A stretch of DNA of 64,000 bases from Hyphomicrobiales bacterium (GTDB lineage Bacteria; Pseudomonadota; Alphaproteobacteria; Rhizobiales; Rhizobiaceae). The stretch spans positions 1 to 64,000 of the forward strand of contig UBKJ01000005.1 of NCBI GenBank assembly GCA_900465915.1, given 5' to 3'. Shown one piece after another: positions 1-8,252 of the stretch. The first letter of the stretch is position 1, and each line of letters starts with the position of its first letter. The notes beneath the pieces were generated by a model. The model was not told where the DNA came from. It did not search any database and was given only the letters and a program-made list of their open reading frames with translations. A program made the translations under genes and the position numbers.

Positions 1-1
1 G

Positions 2-34
2 GCGGGGGCAGAGGACGAGGAAACCATCGGCTGA
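2..34 (+). CDS. Possible C-terminal tail of an upstream gene (partial)
   Basis: Frame 2 reads AGAEDEETIG and ends at a TGA, 14 bases before the next start codon and just ahead of its Shine-Dalgarno. An acidic tail here would fit the last codons of an upstream gene in the same operon, for example another PTS subunit. Ten residues carry no family signal and the window edge cuts it, so this is only a possibility. Confidence 0.3.
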   Translation, partial: AGAEDEETIG

Positions 35-48
35 CGGGAGGAGGCTGA

Positions 49-522
49 ATGCAGAACGCCATGGCCAAGGGCCTGATGGCCTTTCTCGATCCCGAGGCGA
101 TCGAGCTTCAGAGCGAGGCGGCGACCGACGAGGAGATCATCCGTATCCTCGCCGGCAAGCTGGAGCGGCTCGGCCGCGTCACGCCCGGCTATGTCGACGC
201 CGTGCTGCAGCGCGAGCGGACGCTGCCCACCGGCCTGCCGCTCGGCGGCGAGGAGAACGCCGCCATTCCCCACACCGACCCCGAGCATGTGCTGAAAGCC
301 GGCGTCGCGCTGGCGACGATGAAGGCGCCGGTGATCTTCGGCAATATGGAGGACCCGGAAGAGAAGCTGCCGGTGCGCTTCGTCTTCCTGCTCGCCATCG
401 ACGACAAGAAGCAGCAGATCGAAACCCTGCGGCGGATCATGGCCACCATCCAGGACGCCGAGGCGCTGGAAGGCCTGCGCCAGGCGCGCGTTCCGGGCGA
501 CGTGGCCGCCGTGCTGGAATAG
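49..522 (+). CDS. PTS IIA protein, galactitol/fructose-type (PTS_EIIA_2 fold)
   Basis: Cytoplasmic phosphocarrier of 157 aa that would accept phosphate from HPr and pass it to a IIB domain. The phosphorylatable histidine is H75 in AAIPHTDPEH, the usual context in the mannitol/fructose/galactitol IIA family. The overall length and the LPTGLPLGG segment before it resemble GatA-like stand-alone IIA proteins. The start at 49 is chosen because GGGAGGAGG lies 5 bases upstream; the ATG at 61 has none. IIB and IIC partners are not in the window and may lie to the left. A nitrogen-type IIA (PtsN) is less likely, because the flanking motif is of the sugar type. It converges on the AraC gene with a 16-base gap. 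Confidence 0.82.
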   Translation: MQNAMAKGLMAFLDPEAIELQSEAATDEEIIRILAGKLERLGRVTPGYVDAVLQRERTLPTGLPLGGEENAAIPHTDPEHVLKAGVALATMKAPVIFGNMEDPEEKLPVRFVFLLAIDDKKQQIETLRRIMATIQDAEALEGLRQARVPGDVAAVLE

Positions 523-538
523 GCCCCCCTGAAAAACG

Positions 539-1525
539 CTACGACGAACGCGCCTTGCCGAAATGCCGCTGGATATCCATCAGGCTGCCGCTCATGAAGG
601 CGCTCTCGGCCTTGGAGCGCACGATCTCCTCCGGCCGGCGGCTGAAATAGCGGGTGAATTGTTTGCGGAACTGCGCCGCGTCCGCGCAGCCGAACTTGTA
701 GGACAGCGCCTTCATGGACAGTTTCCTGTGCGGCGGCGCCTGCATGATCTCCTGATAAGCCGCCTTCAGCCGCCGCTCCCAGATCAGCTTCCGCACCCCG
801 CCATAGGCGTCGAACAGCCGATAGAGGTTCGACCGCGACAGCCCGAAACGCGCCTGGATCAGCGCCGGCGACAAAGCGTGGTCGAACAGGTTGCGGTCGA
901 TGAAATCGACGATGGTCTGCGATTGCAGTTCGGCGGAGAGCGACACGCCCTCGACGTCGCGGCTCAACTGCCGGGCCATGATCTCCAATATGTCGGATTC
1001 GAGCGCGAACTTGTCCGCGAACTGGTCGCTGTCCGCGATCCCCAGCGCCGTGGTGACCAGGCTGGTCAAGATCTTGCCGAGCGACGTGTCGCCCCTGACG
1101 ACCAGCCCGTGCATGGAGCGCGGCTCGACGAAGCGCGAGATCAGGATGCGGTCGAAGCCGAAGGAGATGGTGCTTCCGTCACTGACCAGCAGCTCGAAGG
1201 GGCGCGAATAATCCATGATGACGACGTCGCCGGCCGAGGCGCGCAGCGACGCGTCGCCGAAGCGGCCGCGAAACTCGCCCGAGAGCACGATCTGCAGCAG
1301 GATCTGGTCGATGCCGCCGCGATTGACCAGCGCCGCGTCGCGCACGCAGAGATGCCCGCCATAGCGCGAATAGCCGATCAGCGTCCGGCCCAATATGCGC
1401 GACTCGACCATGCCCTGCAAAGGGCGGCCGTCGACGGGGCGGGCGTCGAAAAGCGGCGCCATGACGCTGCGCCACAGCGCGTCATGCGCCTCGACCACGA
1501 TCTTCGCGGGATAATCCTCGCTCAT
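539..1525 (-). CDS. AraC-family transcriptional regulator
   Basis: DNA-binding regulator of 328 aa. The N-terminal two thirds look like the AraC-type ligand-binding cupin found in many alphaproteobacterial regulators (about residues 20-200, with ASAGDVVIMDYSRPF). The C-terminal 100 residues hold the two helix-turn-helix units of the AraC/XylS domain: LIQARFGLSRSNLYRLFDA, then ALSYKFGCADAAQFRKQFTRYFSRRPEEI. The start at 1525 has GGAGGAGGC directly upstream; a longer frame opens at 1744 but is preceded by unconserved, arginine-rich sequence. Its target is not evident. The neighbouring PTS gene converges on it, and the XRE gene lies upstream on the same strand after 130 bases. Confidence 0.88.
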   Translation of the reverse strand: MSEDYPAKIVVEAHDALWRSVMAPLFDARPVDGRPLQGMVESRILGRTLIGYSRYGGHLCVRDAALVNRGGIDQILLQIVLSGEFRGRFGDASLRASAGDVVIMDYSRPFELLVSDGSTISFGFDRILISRFVEPRSMHGLVVRGDTSLGKILTSLVTTALGIADSDQFADKFALESDILEIMARQLSRDVEGVSLSAELQSQTIVDFIDRNLFDHALSPALIQARFGLSRSNLYRLFDAYGGVRKLIWERRLKAAYQEIMQAPPHRKLSMKALSYKFGCADAAQFRKQFTRYFSRRPEEIVRSKAESAFMSGSLMDIQRHFGKARSS

Positions 1526-1655
1526 GCCTCCTCCGCGGCCGGCTGCTGTTCCCTGCGCGGATCGGGATTTCGTTCGCCTCACCCGTTTCCGCCATCGCCG
1601 GCCGCGGGGAAAATAAGCCAAAGCGGATTTTAGTCCAAGCTTTTTGAGCGAAGCC

Positions 1656-2405
1656 TTATTCGCCGCGCGCGAAATCGGCGTAGCCGTCGGCCAATGCGCG
1701 GCGCAGCGTCGCCGCATAGGCGTCGAAACAAGGCTCGCCGGCATGGATGCGGCCGAAGGCCGGCCGCGCGACGTTTCTGAGCGGAACCAGCGCCAGCGGC
1801 GTCGACACCGGGGCCAGATGCGCGCCCTGCCCGGCGCGCAGGGTGGTCAAAAGCCCGAACATCTCGCCCGAAATGCTGGGCCGCGACAGGATCGCCAGCC
1901 GATATTGCCCGCCGGTGTTGGTGACGAGATAGATATGGCCCGACAGATGCGGCGCCGACACGCCGCCCTCCTGCGAGAAGGAGGCGTCGATGCGCTCGCG
2001 CTCGCGGAACTTGAGCTGCGCCGCGCCCGCGTCCCAGCCGATCTCGGTGCAATAGGCGAAGATCGCCTTCGCCTCGCCGAAGGACGGCCGCAGCGTCAGG
2101 TAATCCCCCTCCAGCCACGACACCGAAGCGCGGGAATAGCCGCCGAGCTCCGGCGCCGCGTGGCGGTCGCCGGCCGGGATCGGCGCTGCGGCCTGGGGCG
2201 CGCGCAGCGACACGCCCATCGCCTCCTCCAGCCGGATGACGGTGGCGAGCGTGAAGGGCCGGTGGCCGGCCAGCGCCTTTTCCAGCGTCGACAGGCTGAT
2301 GCGCGCCATGTCGGCGAGATATTGGCGCGAGATGCGCCGCCGCGCCATTTCCTCGCGGATCAGCGCCGCCACGTCGGGCGCCGAACGATCATCCTGTGCA
2401 GCCAT
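1656..2405 (-). CDS. XRE-family helix-turn-helix regulator with unknown C-terminal domain
   Basis: 249 aa. Residues about 10-65 form a lambda-repressor-like HTH (RISRQYLADMARISLSTLEK, then LATVIRLEEAMGVSL). The remaining 170 residues form a sensory-type domain without a motif I can name. It contains YSRASVSWLEGDYLTLRPSF and RLAILSRPSISGEMFG, and this layout recurs in small alphaproteobacterial HTH proteins. The start at 2405 gives an HTH near the N-terminus, as expected; upstream in-frame codons run into low-complexity sequence. It diverges from the VIT/sortase operon across 169 bases and could regulate it, which is inference from position only. Confidence 0.8.
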   Translation of the reverse strand: MAAQDDRSAPDVAALIREEMARRRISRQYLADMARISLSTLEKALAGHRPFTLATVIRLEEAMGVSLRAPQAAAPIPAGDRHAAPELGGYSRASVSWLEGDYLTLRPSFGEAKAIFAYCTEIGWDAGAAQLKFRERERIDASFSQEGGVSAPHLSGHIYLVTNTGGQYRLAILSRPSISGEMFGLLTTLRAGQGAHLAPVSTPLALVPLRNVARPAFGRIHAGEPCFDAYAATLRRALADGYADFARGE

Positions 2406-2574
2406 GGGAGGGGTCCTGCGATACGTCGTTTTCCGCACAATTCCACACATATCCGCCGCCGGCAAGGCGGGGCGCGGCAAGTCCCTGCCGAAACCGGACG
2501 AAGCTGCCGCTGGCGCGGAAACGGCCCGGTTTGGAACAATGCTCCCAGAAATCAGCGCCCGAAGGGAGATCGCC
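2406..2574. promoter_or_regulatory. Divergent promoter region, XRE regulator / VIT-sortase operon
   Basis: These 169 bases separate two divergent starts and must hold both promoters. The locally AT-richer stretch near 2428-2450 (TTTTCCGCACAATTCCACACATATCC) is the likeliest core. AGGGAG at 2562-2567 serves the plus-strand start. No clear inverted repeat was found. Confidence 0.4.
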
Positions 2575-4692
2575 ATGTCATCCGCCGCCGTTCCGCTCCG
2601 AACCGGAGAAAAATATTTCACCCATCTTTATCGCCTCGTCTGGCTCTGCCTCACCGCCCTGCTGCCGGCGCTGGCCGTGATTTGCGCGCTGGCGCAAGGC
2701 GCGCGGGCCGAGGAGGCCGTGACGCCCGACGCCGTGCAGTCCGGCAGCCTGCTTTTCGGCGCCGCCGGCCGCTATGTGGAGGCGCCGCGCCTCGCCACCG
2801 ACGTGGCGCTCGACGTCGGCGGCCCCACCGCCCGCGCCCGCGTGACGCAGGTTTTCGAGAACCCCACCGACGGTTTCGTCGAGGCGCTCTATGTGTTTCC
2901 GCTGCCCGACGACAGCGCCGTGCACGCGCTGAAGATGATCGTCGGCGACCGCGTGATCGTGGCCGAGGTCAAGGAGAAGCAGGCCGCCCGCGCCGCCTAC
3001 GAGCAGGCCAAAAGCGAGGGCCGCAAGGCGGCGCTGGTCGAGCAGCAGCGGCCCAACGTCTTCACCAACGCCGTGGCCAATATCGGCCCGCATGAGAAGG
3101 TGGTGGTGCAGATCGAATATCAGCAGGCGGTGCGCCTGAGCGGCGACCGCTTCTCGCTGCGCGTCCCGCTGGTGGTCGCGCCGCGCTATGCGCCCGAAGG
3201 GACCGCGCCGCTGACGACGCCCCTGGCCGCGCCCAACGAGGAGCGGGTCAATCCGGTGACGCTGTCGGTCGACCTCAAGGCCGGCTTCGCGCTCGGCGCG
3301 GTCGAAAGCCTCTATCACAAGGTCAGGATCGACGCGCCCGACGCCGCGACGCGCCGCATCGCGCTGGACGGCCCGGCCGCCGCCGACCGCGATTTCGTGC
3401 TCGAATGGACCGCCGCGCAGAGCGAGGCGCCGCAGGTCGGCCTGTTCCGCGAGCATGTCGGCGACAGCGACTATGTGCTCGCCTCCGTCACGCCGCCCTC
3501 GCCCAGGCCCACGCAGGCGCCGCAGCCGCGCGAGATCGTCTTCGTCATCGACAATTCGGGCTCCATGGGCGGCGCGTCGATCCGGCAGGCGCGGGCCAGC
3601 CTCGACTACGCCCTGTCCCGCCTCGCCCCGAGCGACCGCTTCAACGTCATCCGCTTCGACGACAGCATGACCAAGCTGTTCGAGGATTCGGTGCCCGCCA
3701 CGCCGCGCAACGTCGCCGACGCCCGCCATTACGTCGAAAACCTCGACGCCGCCGGCGGCACCGAGATGCTGCCGCCGCTCAACGCCGCGCTGGACGACAG
3801 CCATAAGGGCGAAGGCCTGCGCCAGGTCGTGTTCCTCACCGACGGCGAGATCAGCAACGAGCAGCAGCTGCTCGACACCATCGCCGCCCGGCGCGGCCGC
3901 TCGCGCATCTTCATGGTCGGCATCGGCTCGGCCCCCAACACCTTCCTGATTAGCCGCGCGGCGGAGCTGGGCCGCGGGACCTTCACCCATATCGGCTCGG
4001 TCGAGGAGGTGGAGAAGCAGATGCGCGCCTTATTCGACAAGCTCGAGAACCCCGCCGTCACCGGCCTGTCGCTTCATTTCTCGCAGAAGGACGCCAATGT
4101 GACGCCGTCGCTGCTGCCCGATCTCTATCGCGGCGAGCCGCTGGTGATCGCCGCCCGCATGAAGACCGCGACGGGGATCGTCACCGTGGACGGCACGGTC
4201 GACGGCCGGCCGTGGACCGTCACCTTGCCGCTCGACCGCGCGGCCGAGGCGGCCGGCGTGTCGAAGATCTGGGCGCGCAAGAAGATCGACGACGCCGAGG
4301 CCGAGCGCACGCTGGGGCTGATCACGCAGGAAGCCGCCGACGCCCGCATCCTGCGGCTGGCGCTGGAGCACCATCTGGTCACGCGGCTGACCAGCCTGGT
4401 CGCCGTCGACCGCACGCCGTCGCGCCCGGCCGGCGTTCCGCTGACGCAAGCCGACATCCCGCTGCAGCTGCCCGCCGGCTGGAGCTACGAAAAGCTGTTC
4501 GGAACCCGCGCCGCCCGCGACGTCGCCCCGCACGCCCCCACGGAAGACGCGGTGGAGATCGCGCCCGCGCCGGCCATGGAGCTGCCGCAGACGGCGACGC
4601 CGGCCGAATTGCAGATGCTGGCCGGGCTTTTGGCCGCGGCGCTGGGCCTGCTGGCGCTCGCCGCCGCCCGCCGCAAGGAGGACGCCCGATGA
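2575..4692 (+). CDS. VIT and vWA domain surface protein, dedicated sortase target
   Basis: 705 aa exported protein of the family described as marine proteobacterial sortase target. In order: a hydrophobic export segment (about 20-45); a VIT domain (about 60-190, with VTQVFENPTDGFVEALYVFPLPDD); a von Willebrand A domain whose metal site DNSGS starts at D326; and a C-terminal sorting signal. The sorting signal is LPQTA at residues 670-674, then a hydrophobic helix (LLAAALGLLALAAA) and a basic tail RRKEDAR. It would be anchored to the envelope by the next gene, whose ATG overlaps this stop as ATGA. VIT/vWA proteins are thought to mediate adhesion or metal-dependent binding; the ligand is unknown. 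The start at 2575 has AGGGAG at the right distance. Confidence 0.9.
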   Translation: MSSAAVPLRTGEKYFTHLYRLVWLCLTALLPALAVICALAQGARAEEAVTPDAVQSGSLLFGAAGRYVEAPRLATDVALDVGGPTARARVTQVFENPTDGFVEALYVFPLPDDSAVHALKMIVGDRVIVAEVKEKQAARAAYEQAKSEGRKAALVEQQRPNVFTNAVANIGPHEKVVVQIEYQQAVRLSGDRFSLRVPLVVAPRYAPEGTAPLTTPLAAPNEERVNPVTLSVDLKAGFALGAVESLYHKVRIDAPDAATRRIALDGPAAADRDFVLEWTAAQSEAPQVGLFREHVGDSDYVLASVTPPSPRPTQAPQPREIVFVIDNSGSMGGASIRQARASLDYALSRLAPSDRFNVIRFDDSMTKLFEDSVPATPRNVADARHYVENLDAAGGTEMLPPLNAALDDSHKGEGLRQVVFLTDGEISNEQQLLDTIAARRGRSRIFMVGIGSAPNTFLISRAAELGRGTFTHIGSVEEVEKQMRALFDKLENPAVTGLSLHFSQKDANVTPSLLPDLYRGEPLVIAARMKTATGIVTVDGTVDGRPWTVTLPLDRAAEAAGVSKIWARKKIDDAEAERTLGLITQEAADARILRLALEHHLVTRLTSLVAVDRTPSRPAGVPLTQADIPLQLPAGWSYEKLFGTRAARDVAPHAPTEDAVEIAPAPAMELPQTATPAELQMLAGLLAAALGLLALAAARRKEDAR

Positions 4693-5294
4693 GCCGGTTT
4701 AGCAAGGGGAGCGCCAGGTGGCGCTCCCTCCCCGCCCTCGCCCTGGTCACGGCCGGGCTGCTTCTCGCCGGCCACGGCGTCTTCATCCACGCCAAGGCCT
4801 TCGCCGCGCAGGTGCTGATGCAGCGCGCCTTCGCCGAAAGCCTCGCCAGCGGCCGTCCGACCAGGCCGTGGAGCTGGGCCGACACCTGGCCGGTGGCCCG
4901 CATCGAGGCCCCGCGCCTCGACATCTCGGCGATCGCGCTGGAAGGCGCGAGCGGCCAGGCGCTGGCCTTCGGCCCCGGCCACCTGACCAGCACGCCGCAG
5001 GCCGGCGATCCCGGCACGGCGGTCTACGCCGCCCATCGCGACACGCATTTCGCTTTCCTCAAGCACGTCGAGCCCAACGACGTCCTCCGCGTCACCCGCG
5101 CCGACGGCCGCGTCGCCGTCTTCCGCGTCACCGGCCACGAGGTGACGCGCTGGGACGAAGCCCGCATCGACCCCGCCGCCCCCGGCCGCCACCTGGTGCT
5201 GGCCACCTGCTACCCCTTCGACGCCCTCACCTCCGGCCCGCTGCGCTATCTGGTGCGGGCGGAATTGGAGCGGATGGAGCCCGGCGGATCGTGA
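4689..5294 (+). CDS. Class GN sortase (Gram-negative transpeptidase)
   Basis: 201 aa membrane-anchored cysteine transpeptidase. Residues 14-33 form the N-terminal membrane helix and the rest is the periplasmic sortase barrel. The catalytic set is visible: H116 in AAHRDTHF, C174 in LATCYPFD and R186 in GPLRYLVRA. It starts inside the stop codon of the VIT/vWA gene (ATGA), so the two are translationally coupled, and the family is normally found as such a pair. The expected reaction is cleavage of LPQTA in the partner and transfer to an envelope acceptor not known from the sequence. A perfect 9-bp hairpin lies in codons 7-14. Confidence 0.92.
   Translation: MSRFSKGSARWRSLPALALVTAGLLLAGHGVFIHAKAFAAQVLMQRAFAESLASGRPTRPWSWADTWPVARIEAPRLDISAIALEGASGQALAFGPGHLTSTPQAGDPGTAVYAAHRDTHFAFLKHVEPNDVLRVTRADGRVAVFRVTGHEVTRWDEARIDPAAPGRHLVLATCYPFDALTSGPLRYLVRAELERMEPGGS
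4707..4728. repeat. Short perfect hairpin inside the sortase N-terminal codons
   Basis: GGGAGCGCC, loop AGGT, GGCGCTCCC: a 9-bp perfect stem 18 bases after the sortase start. It is translated as the basic, non-conserved segment KGSARWRS before the membrane helix. It resembles a REP-like palindrome; see the similar element at 38024-38045. Confidence 0.55.
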
Positions 5295-5305
5295 TCCCGA
5301 CGGCG

Positions 5306-6199
5306 TCACAGCCGATAGAAGCGCGCGGCGTTGTCGTGAAACAGCGCCAGGCGCTCGGATTGCGAATAGTCCTTGGTTATGTCCTTGAAGGCGTCGAAAA
5401 TCGCGTCATAGCTGGAGAACAGCTTGTCCACCGGATAGTTCGACGCGAACATGCAGCGCTCAACGCCGAAGGCCGCGATCGACTCTTCGACATAGGGGCG
5501 GAAATCGTCCGTAGTCCAGTCCCATTTGCCCATGCCGAGGCCGGATATCTTGCAGGCGATGTTCGGGGCGGAGGCGAGCCGGTTCATGGCGCTTTTCCAG
5601 CCTGCGAAATGGGACGGTCCGTCCACCTGCATGCCGGCATGGTTGAGGATGATCTGCGTATCGGGAAAAGCCGCGGCGAGTTCGACGAACTCTTCCGCCT
5701 GCCAGTAATAAAGCTGCAGGTCGAAGCTCAGTCCGCGCCGCGCCAGCTCTTTGAAGCCGCGCCGCCATTCCGGCGTGCGGCTCACCTCCGGCTCCGTCAG
5801 ATAGGTCTTGGCCGGGTCCTCGTGGTAATTCATCGATTGGCGGATGCCCCGGAAATTCCGGTATTGCATGTGACCGTCCAGCAAGGTCCCGACGTCGGCT
5901 TTGCGCAGATCGGCGTAGCCGACGATGCCGTGTGGAAAGCCGTGTATATCGGCCACGCCTTGCAGCCAGCGCGTTTCCCCGACCGGGTCGGCCGGGTCGT
6001 ATCCCACGTCGAGGTGCACGGCCTTGACGAGATTCTGGTTTTTCGCGTCCGCCAGATAATCCTCGATTAGATAGGTCTTGTTGATCGCGGCGTAATCGCC
6101 GAAGGCCGACGGTTTCACGCCGTCGGACAGCCAGGGATAATAATTGTGATCGAGATCCCAGAGGTGAAAATGCGGATCGATGAGCGGCAGCTTGTCCAT
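5306..6199 (-). CDS. Amidohydrolase 2 family TIM-barrel hydrolase (lactonase-like)
   Basis: 297 aa cytoplasmic metal-dependent hydrolase of the COG3618 type, a group that includes L-fuconolactonase and 2-pyrone-4,6-dicarboxylate lactonase. The N-terminal metal motif is LIDPHFHLWDLDH. Later strands carry ILNHAGMQVDGP and FASNYPVDKLF, where the final aspartate normally sits in the active site. The ATG at 6199 is preferred; a GTG at 6211 in frame lacks a ribosome site and abuts the terminator stem. It is the last gene of the sugar ABC operon and separated from it by a terminator, so expression may depend on read-through. I infer hydrolysis of a sugar lactone derived from the imported sugar; the substrate is unknown. 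Confidence 0.82.
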   Translation of the reverse strand: MDKLPLIDPHFHLWDLDHNYYPWLSDGVKPSAFGDYAAINKTYLIEDYLADAKNQNLVKAVHLDVGYDPADPVGETRWLQGVADIHGFPHGIVGYADLRKADVGTLLDGHMQYRNFRGIRQSMNYHEDPAKTYLTEPEVSRTPEWRRGFKELARRGLSFDLQLYYWQAEEFVELAAAFPDTQIILNHAGMQVDGPSHFAGWKSAMNRLASAPNIACKISGLGMGKWDWTTDDFRPYVEESIAAFGVERCMFASNYPVDKLFSSYDAIFDAFKDITKDYSQSERLALFHDNAARFYRL

Positions 6200-6218
6200 G
6201 ATGAAATCCACGCAAAGG

Positions 6219-6247
6219 AAAAAGCGCCCGGCGGCGAAGCCGGGCGC
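6219..6247 (-). terminator. Rho-independent terminator after the sugar-binding protein gene
   Basis: On the minus strand GCGCCCGGC, a 6-base loop and GCCGGGCGC form a perfect 9-bp stem followed by TTTTT. It lies 13 bases past the binding-protein stop and just ahead of the amidohydrolase start. Confidence 0.85.
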
Positions 6248-6260
6248 GTTCGACGGGCGA

Positions 6261-7220
6261 TCAGTTGCTGGGCGGGAAGACGCGTTCGATGACCTTCTTG
6301 GCTTCCGGCGTGTCGAGCTTGTCGGCGGTGACCAGCGGCATGACGAGCGCCAGGTCCTTGGTCACCTTCGCGCCGGTCAGCGCATTATAGACCTGCTGCG
6401 TGGCGTCGATACCCTGGCCCGCGGCCTCCTGGAAGAAAATGCCCTGGATCGCCTTGGACTTGAGCAGGGCGATCGTGGTCGGGCTGCCGTCGGCGACGGT
6501 GACCGCCACCTTACCCGTCAGGCCGCGCGTCTCCAGGACCTTTGCGGCGCCGGTGCCGGCTTCGTCATACATGCCGTAGATCGCCTTGACGTTCGGATGC
6601 GCGGTGAGGAGATCGTTGGCCTGCGTCACCGCCTCGTTGATGGTGAGGCCGCGCGTCTCCAGGATCTGGACCAGCTTGCAGCCGTCGGCCTCGAAGGCCT
6701 CCTTAGCGCCCTTCAGATATTTCTGCGCGTTCTCTCGGTCCTGCGGCAGCGACAGCATGCCCACTTCGTCGCCGCCGCGCTCCTTGGCGAGATCGCAGGT
6801 GAACTTGCCCTGCGCCTTGCCCGTCTCGTAATTGTTGGCGGTGACGGCGGAGGTGTAGTTGGTGAGGCCCGGCTGCGGGCCGATGCCGGTGAAGGCGACG
6901 GGGATGTTCTCCCCGGCCAGATAATTGAGCAGCGGCGGCGTGGAGGTCGAGCTGACCGGGCCGATGACGATGGCGCTGACGCCCTTGGTCACCGCCGTCC
7001 GGGCGTTGTCCATCTGCTTGGCGGGCGAGTTCTCCGAGGTGAATTCGACATAGTCCATGCCGAGCTCCGTCGCCTTTTTCTTCACGCCATAGGCGACCCA
7101 CTGCCAATAGGAAATATCGAGCGACGGGGCGATATAGGCGACGGTCTTCTTGTCGGCCGCCTGCGCCTGGCTGGCGAGCGCCGCGGCCATGATCGCCGCG
7201 ACGGCGAGCTTCTTCAACAT
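6261..7220 (-). CDS. Sugar ABC transporter periplasmic binding protein (RbsB-like)
   Basis: 319 aa secreted binding protein. The signal peptide is [21 protein letters not shown], with probable cleavage after AQA. The mature part has the periplasmic binding protein 4 fold: [19 protein letters not shown] opens domain 1 and [17 protein letters not shown] lies in domain 2. This family delivers monosaccharides or polyols to Rbs-type permeases. It lies 24 bases upstream of nothing else but the terminator on its 3' side, and directly follows the permease gene on the same strand, giving the order ATPase, permease, binding protein. The ligand cannot be read from sequence. Confidence 0.92.
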   Translation of the reverse strand: MLKKLAVAAIMAAALASQAQAADKKTVAYIAPSLDISYWQWVAYGVKKKATELGMDYVEFTSENSPAKQMDNARTAVTKGVSAIVIGPVSSTSTPPLLNYLAGENIPVAFTGIGPQPGLTNYTSAVTANNYETGKAQGKFTCDLAKERGGDEVGMLSLPQDRENAQKYLKGAKEAFEADGCKLVQILETRGLTINEAVTQANDLLTAHPNVKAIYGMYDEAGTGAAKVLETRGLTGKVAVTVADGSPTTIALLKSKAIQGIFFQEAAGQGIDATQQVYNALTGAKVTKDLALVMPLVTADKLDTPEAKKVIERVFPPSN

Positions 7221-7244
7221 GATGGTTCCTCCCAGGTTGCGATG

Positions 7245-8252
7245 TCAGTTGCGATTGTTGTTGCTGAAGCGGTCGATCAGGACCGCGATGAGAATGGCGA
7301 CGCCGGTGACGGAGCCCTGCCAGAAACTGTTGACGCCGATGAGGTTCACGCCGTTCTGGATGCAGGTGATCATCAAGGCGCCGAGCACGGCCCCGATGGC
7401 GCTGCCGGTGCCGCCGAACAGGCTGGCGCCGCCGATGACCACCGCCGCGATCGCCTGCAGCATCAGGCTTGCGCCGGCCGTGGCCTCCGCGTTCAGGATG
7501 TAGCTGACGGTGAGAAGCCCTGCGAAGGAGGCGAGCAGGCTGGAGGCGACATAGGCGGTGAATTTCGTGCGCAGCACCGGGATGCCAAGCAGGCGGGCCG
7601 CATTAGCGGAGGTGCCGACCGCATAGAACCACCGGCCGAACACCACCTTGCGCAGCATGAATTCGATCGCCAGCATGAAGACCAGGCAGAACAGGATATG
7701 GTTCTTGAGCCCCGGCACGATGGTTCCCGAATTGAGCAGCCAATAGTCCGGCGAGGCGATCGGCATGGAGCGGCCGTTGGTGACGATGAAGGCGAGGCTG
7801 CCGGCGACCGCATAGGTAATCAGCGTCACCACGAAGGGCGCGAGCCCGACCAGCGTCACCAGCGCGCCGTTGACGACGCCGAAGACGAGGCCCACGCCCA
7901 TTCCCATCAGGCTCGCGGTCAGCGGCCCCGCGCCCTGGTCCATGGCCAGCGCCGTCAGCATGCCGGTGAGGGAGAAGACCGAGCCGACCGAAAGGTCGAT
8001 GCCGCCCGTGATCACCACCAGAAGCACGCCAAGCGACATGATGATCAGGGGCGCGGCCGCCTGCAGGATGTTGCGGAAATTGCCGGCGCTCAGCGCCTGC
8101 GGAACAAAAATTCCGACCGCGACCATCAGCACGACGATCGCCGCGGCGATGGCCAGCTCCGTTCGATAGGTCTGCCAGAATGCCGGCCGCCCGGCGCGCG
8201 TCGAAGACGCGGTGTTTTCGAGTTTCATCGTCGAACCCCTGAAAGCGCTCAT
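7245..8252 (-). CDS. Sugar ABC transporter permease (RbsC-like)
   Basis: 335 aa inner-membrane permease of the BPD_transp_2 family. Eight or more hydrophobic helices are visible, with the family motif LVVITGGIDLSVGSVFSLTG near residues 75-95 and the C-terminal GASLFGGTGSAIGAVLGAL. The start at 8252 overlaps the ATPase stop as ATGA, indicating translational coupling; an alternative ATG at 8228 would lose this. It partners the ATPase upstream and the binding protein downstream to import a sugar. Confidence 0.93.
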   Translation of the reverse strand: MSAFRGSTMKLENTASSTRAGRPAFWQTYRTELAIAAAIVVLMVAVGIFVPQALSAGNFRNILQAAAPLIIMSLGVLLVVITGGIDLSVGSVFSLTGMLTALAMDQGAGPLTASLMGMGVGLVFGVVNGALVTLVGLAPFVVTLITYAVAGSLAFIVTNGRSMPIASPDYWLLNSGTIVPGLKNHILFCLVFMLAIEFMLRKVVFGRWFYAVGTSANAARLLGIPVLRTKFTAYVASSLLASFAGLLTVSYILNAEATAGASLMLQAIAAVVIGGASLFGGTGSAIGAVLGALMITCIQNGVNLIGVNSFWQGSVTGVAILIAVLIDRFSNNNRN

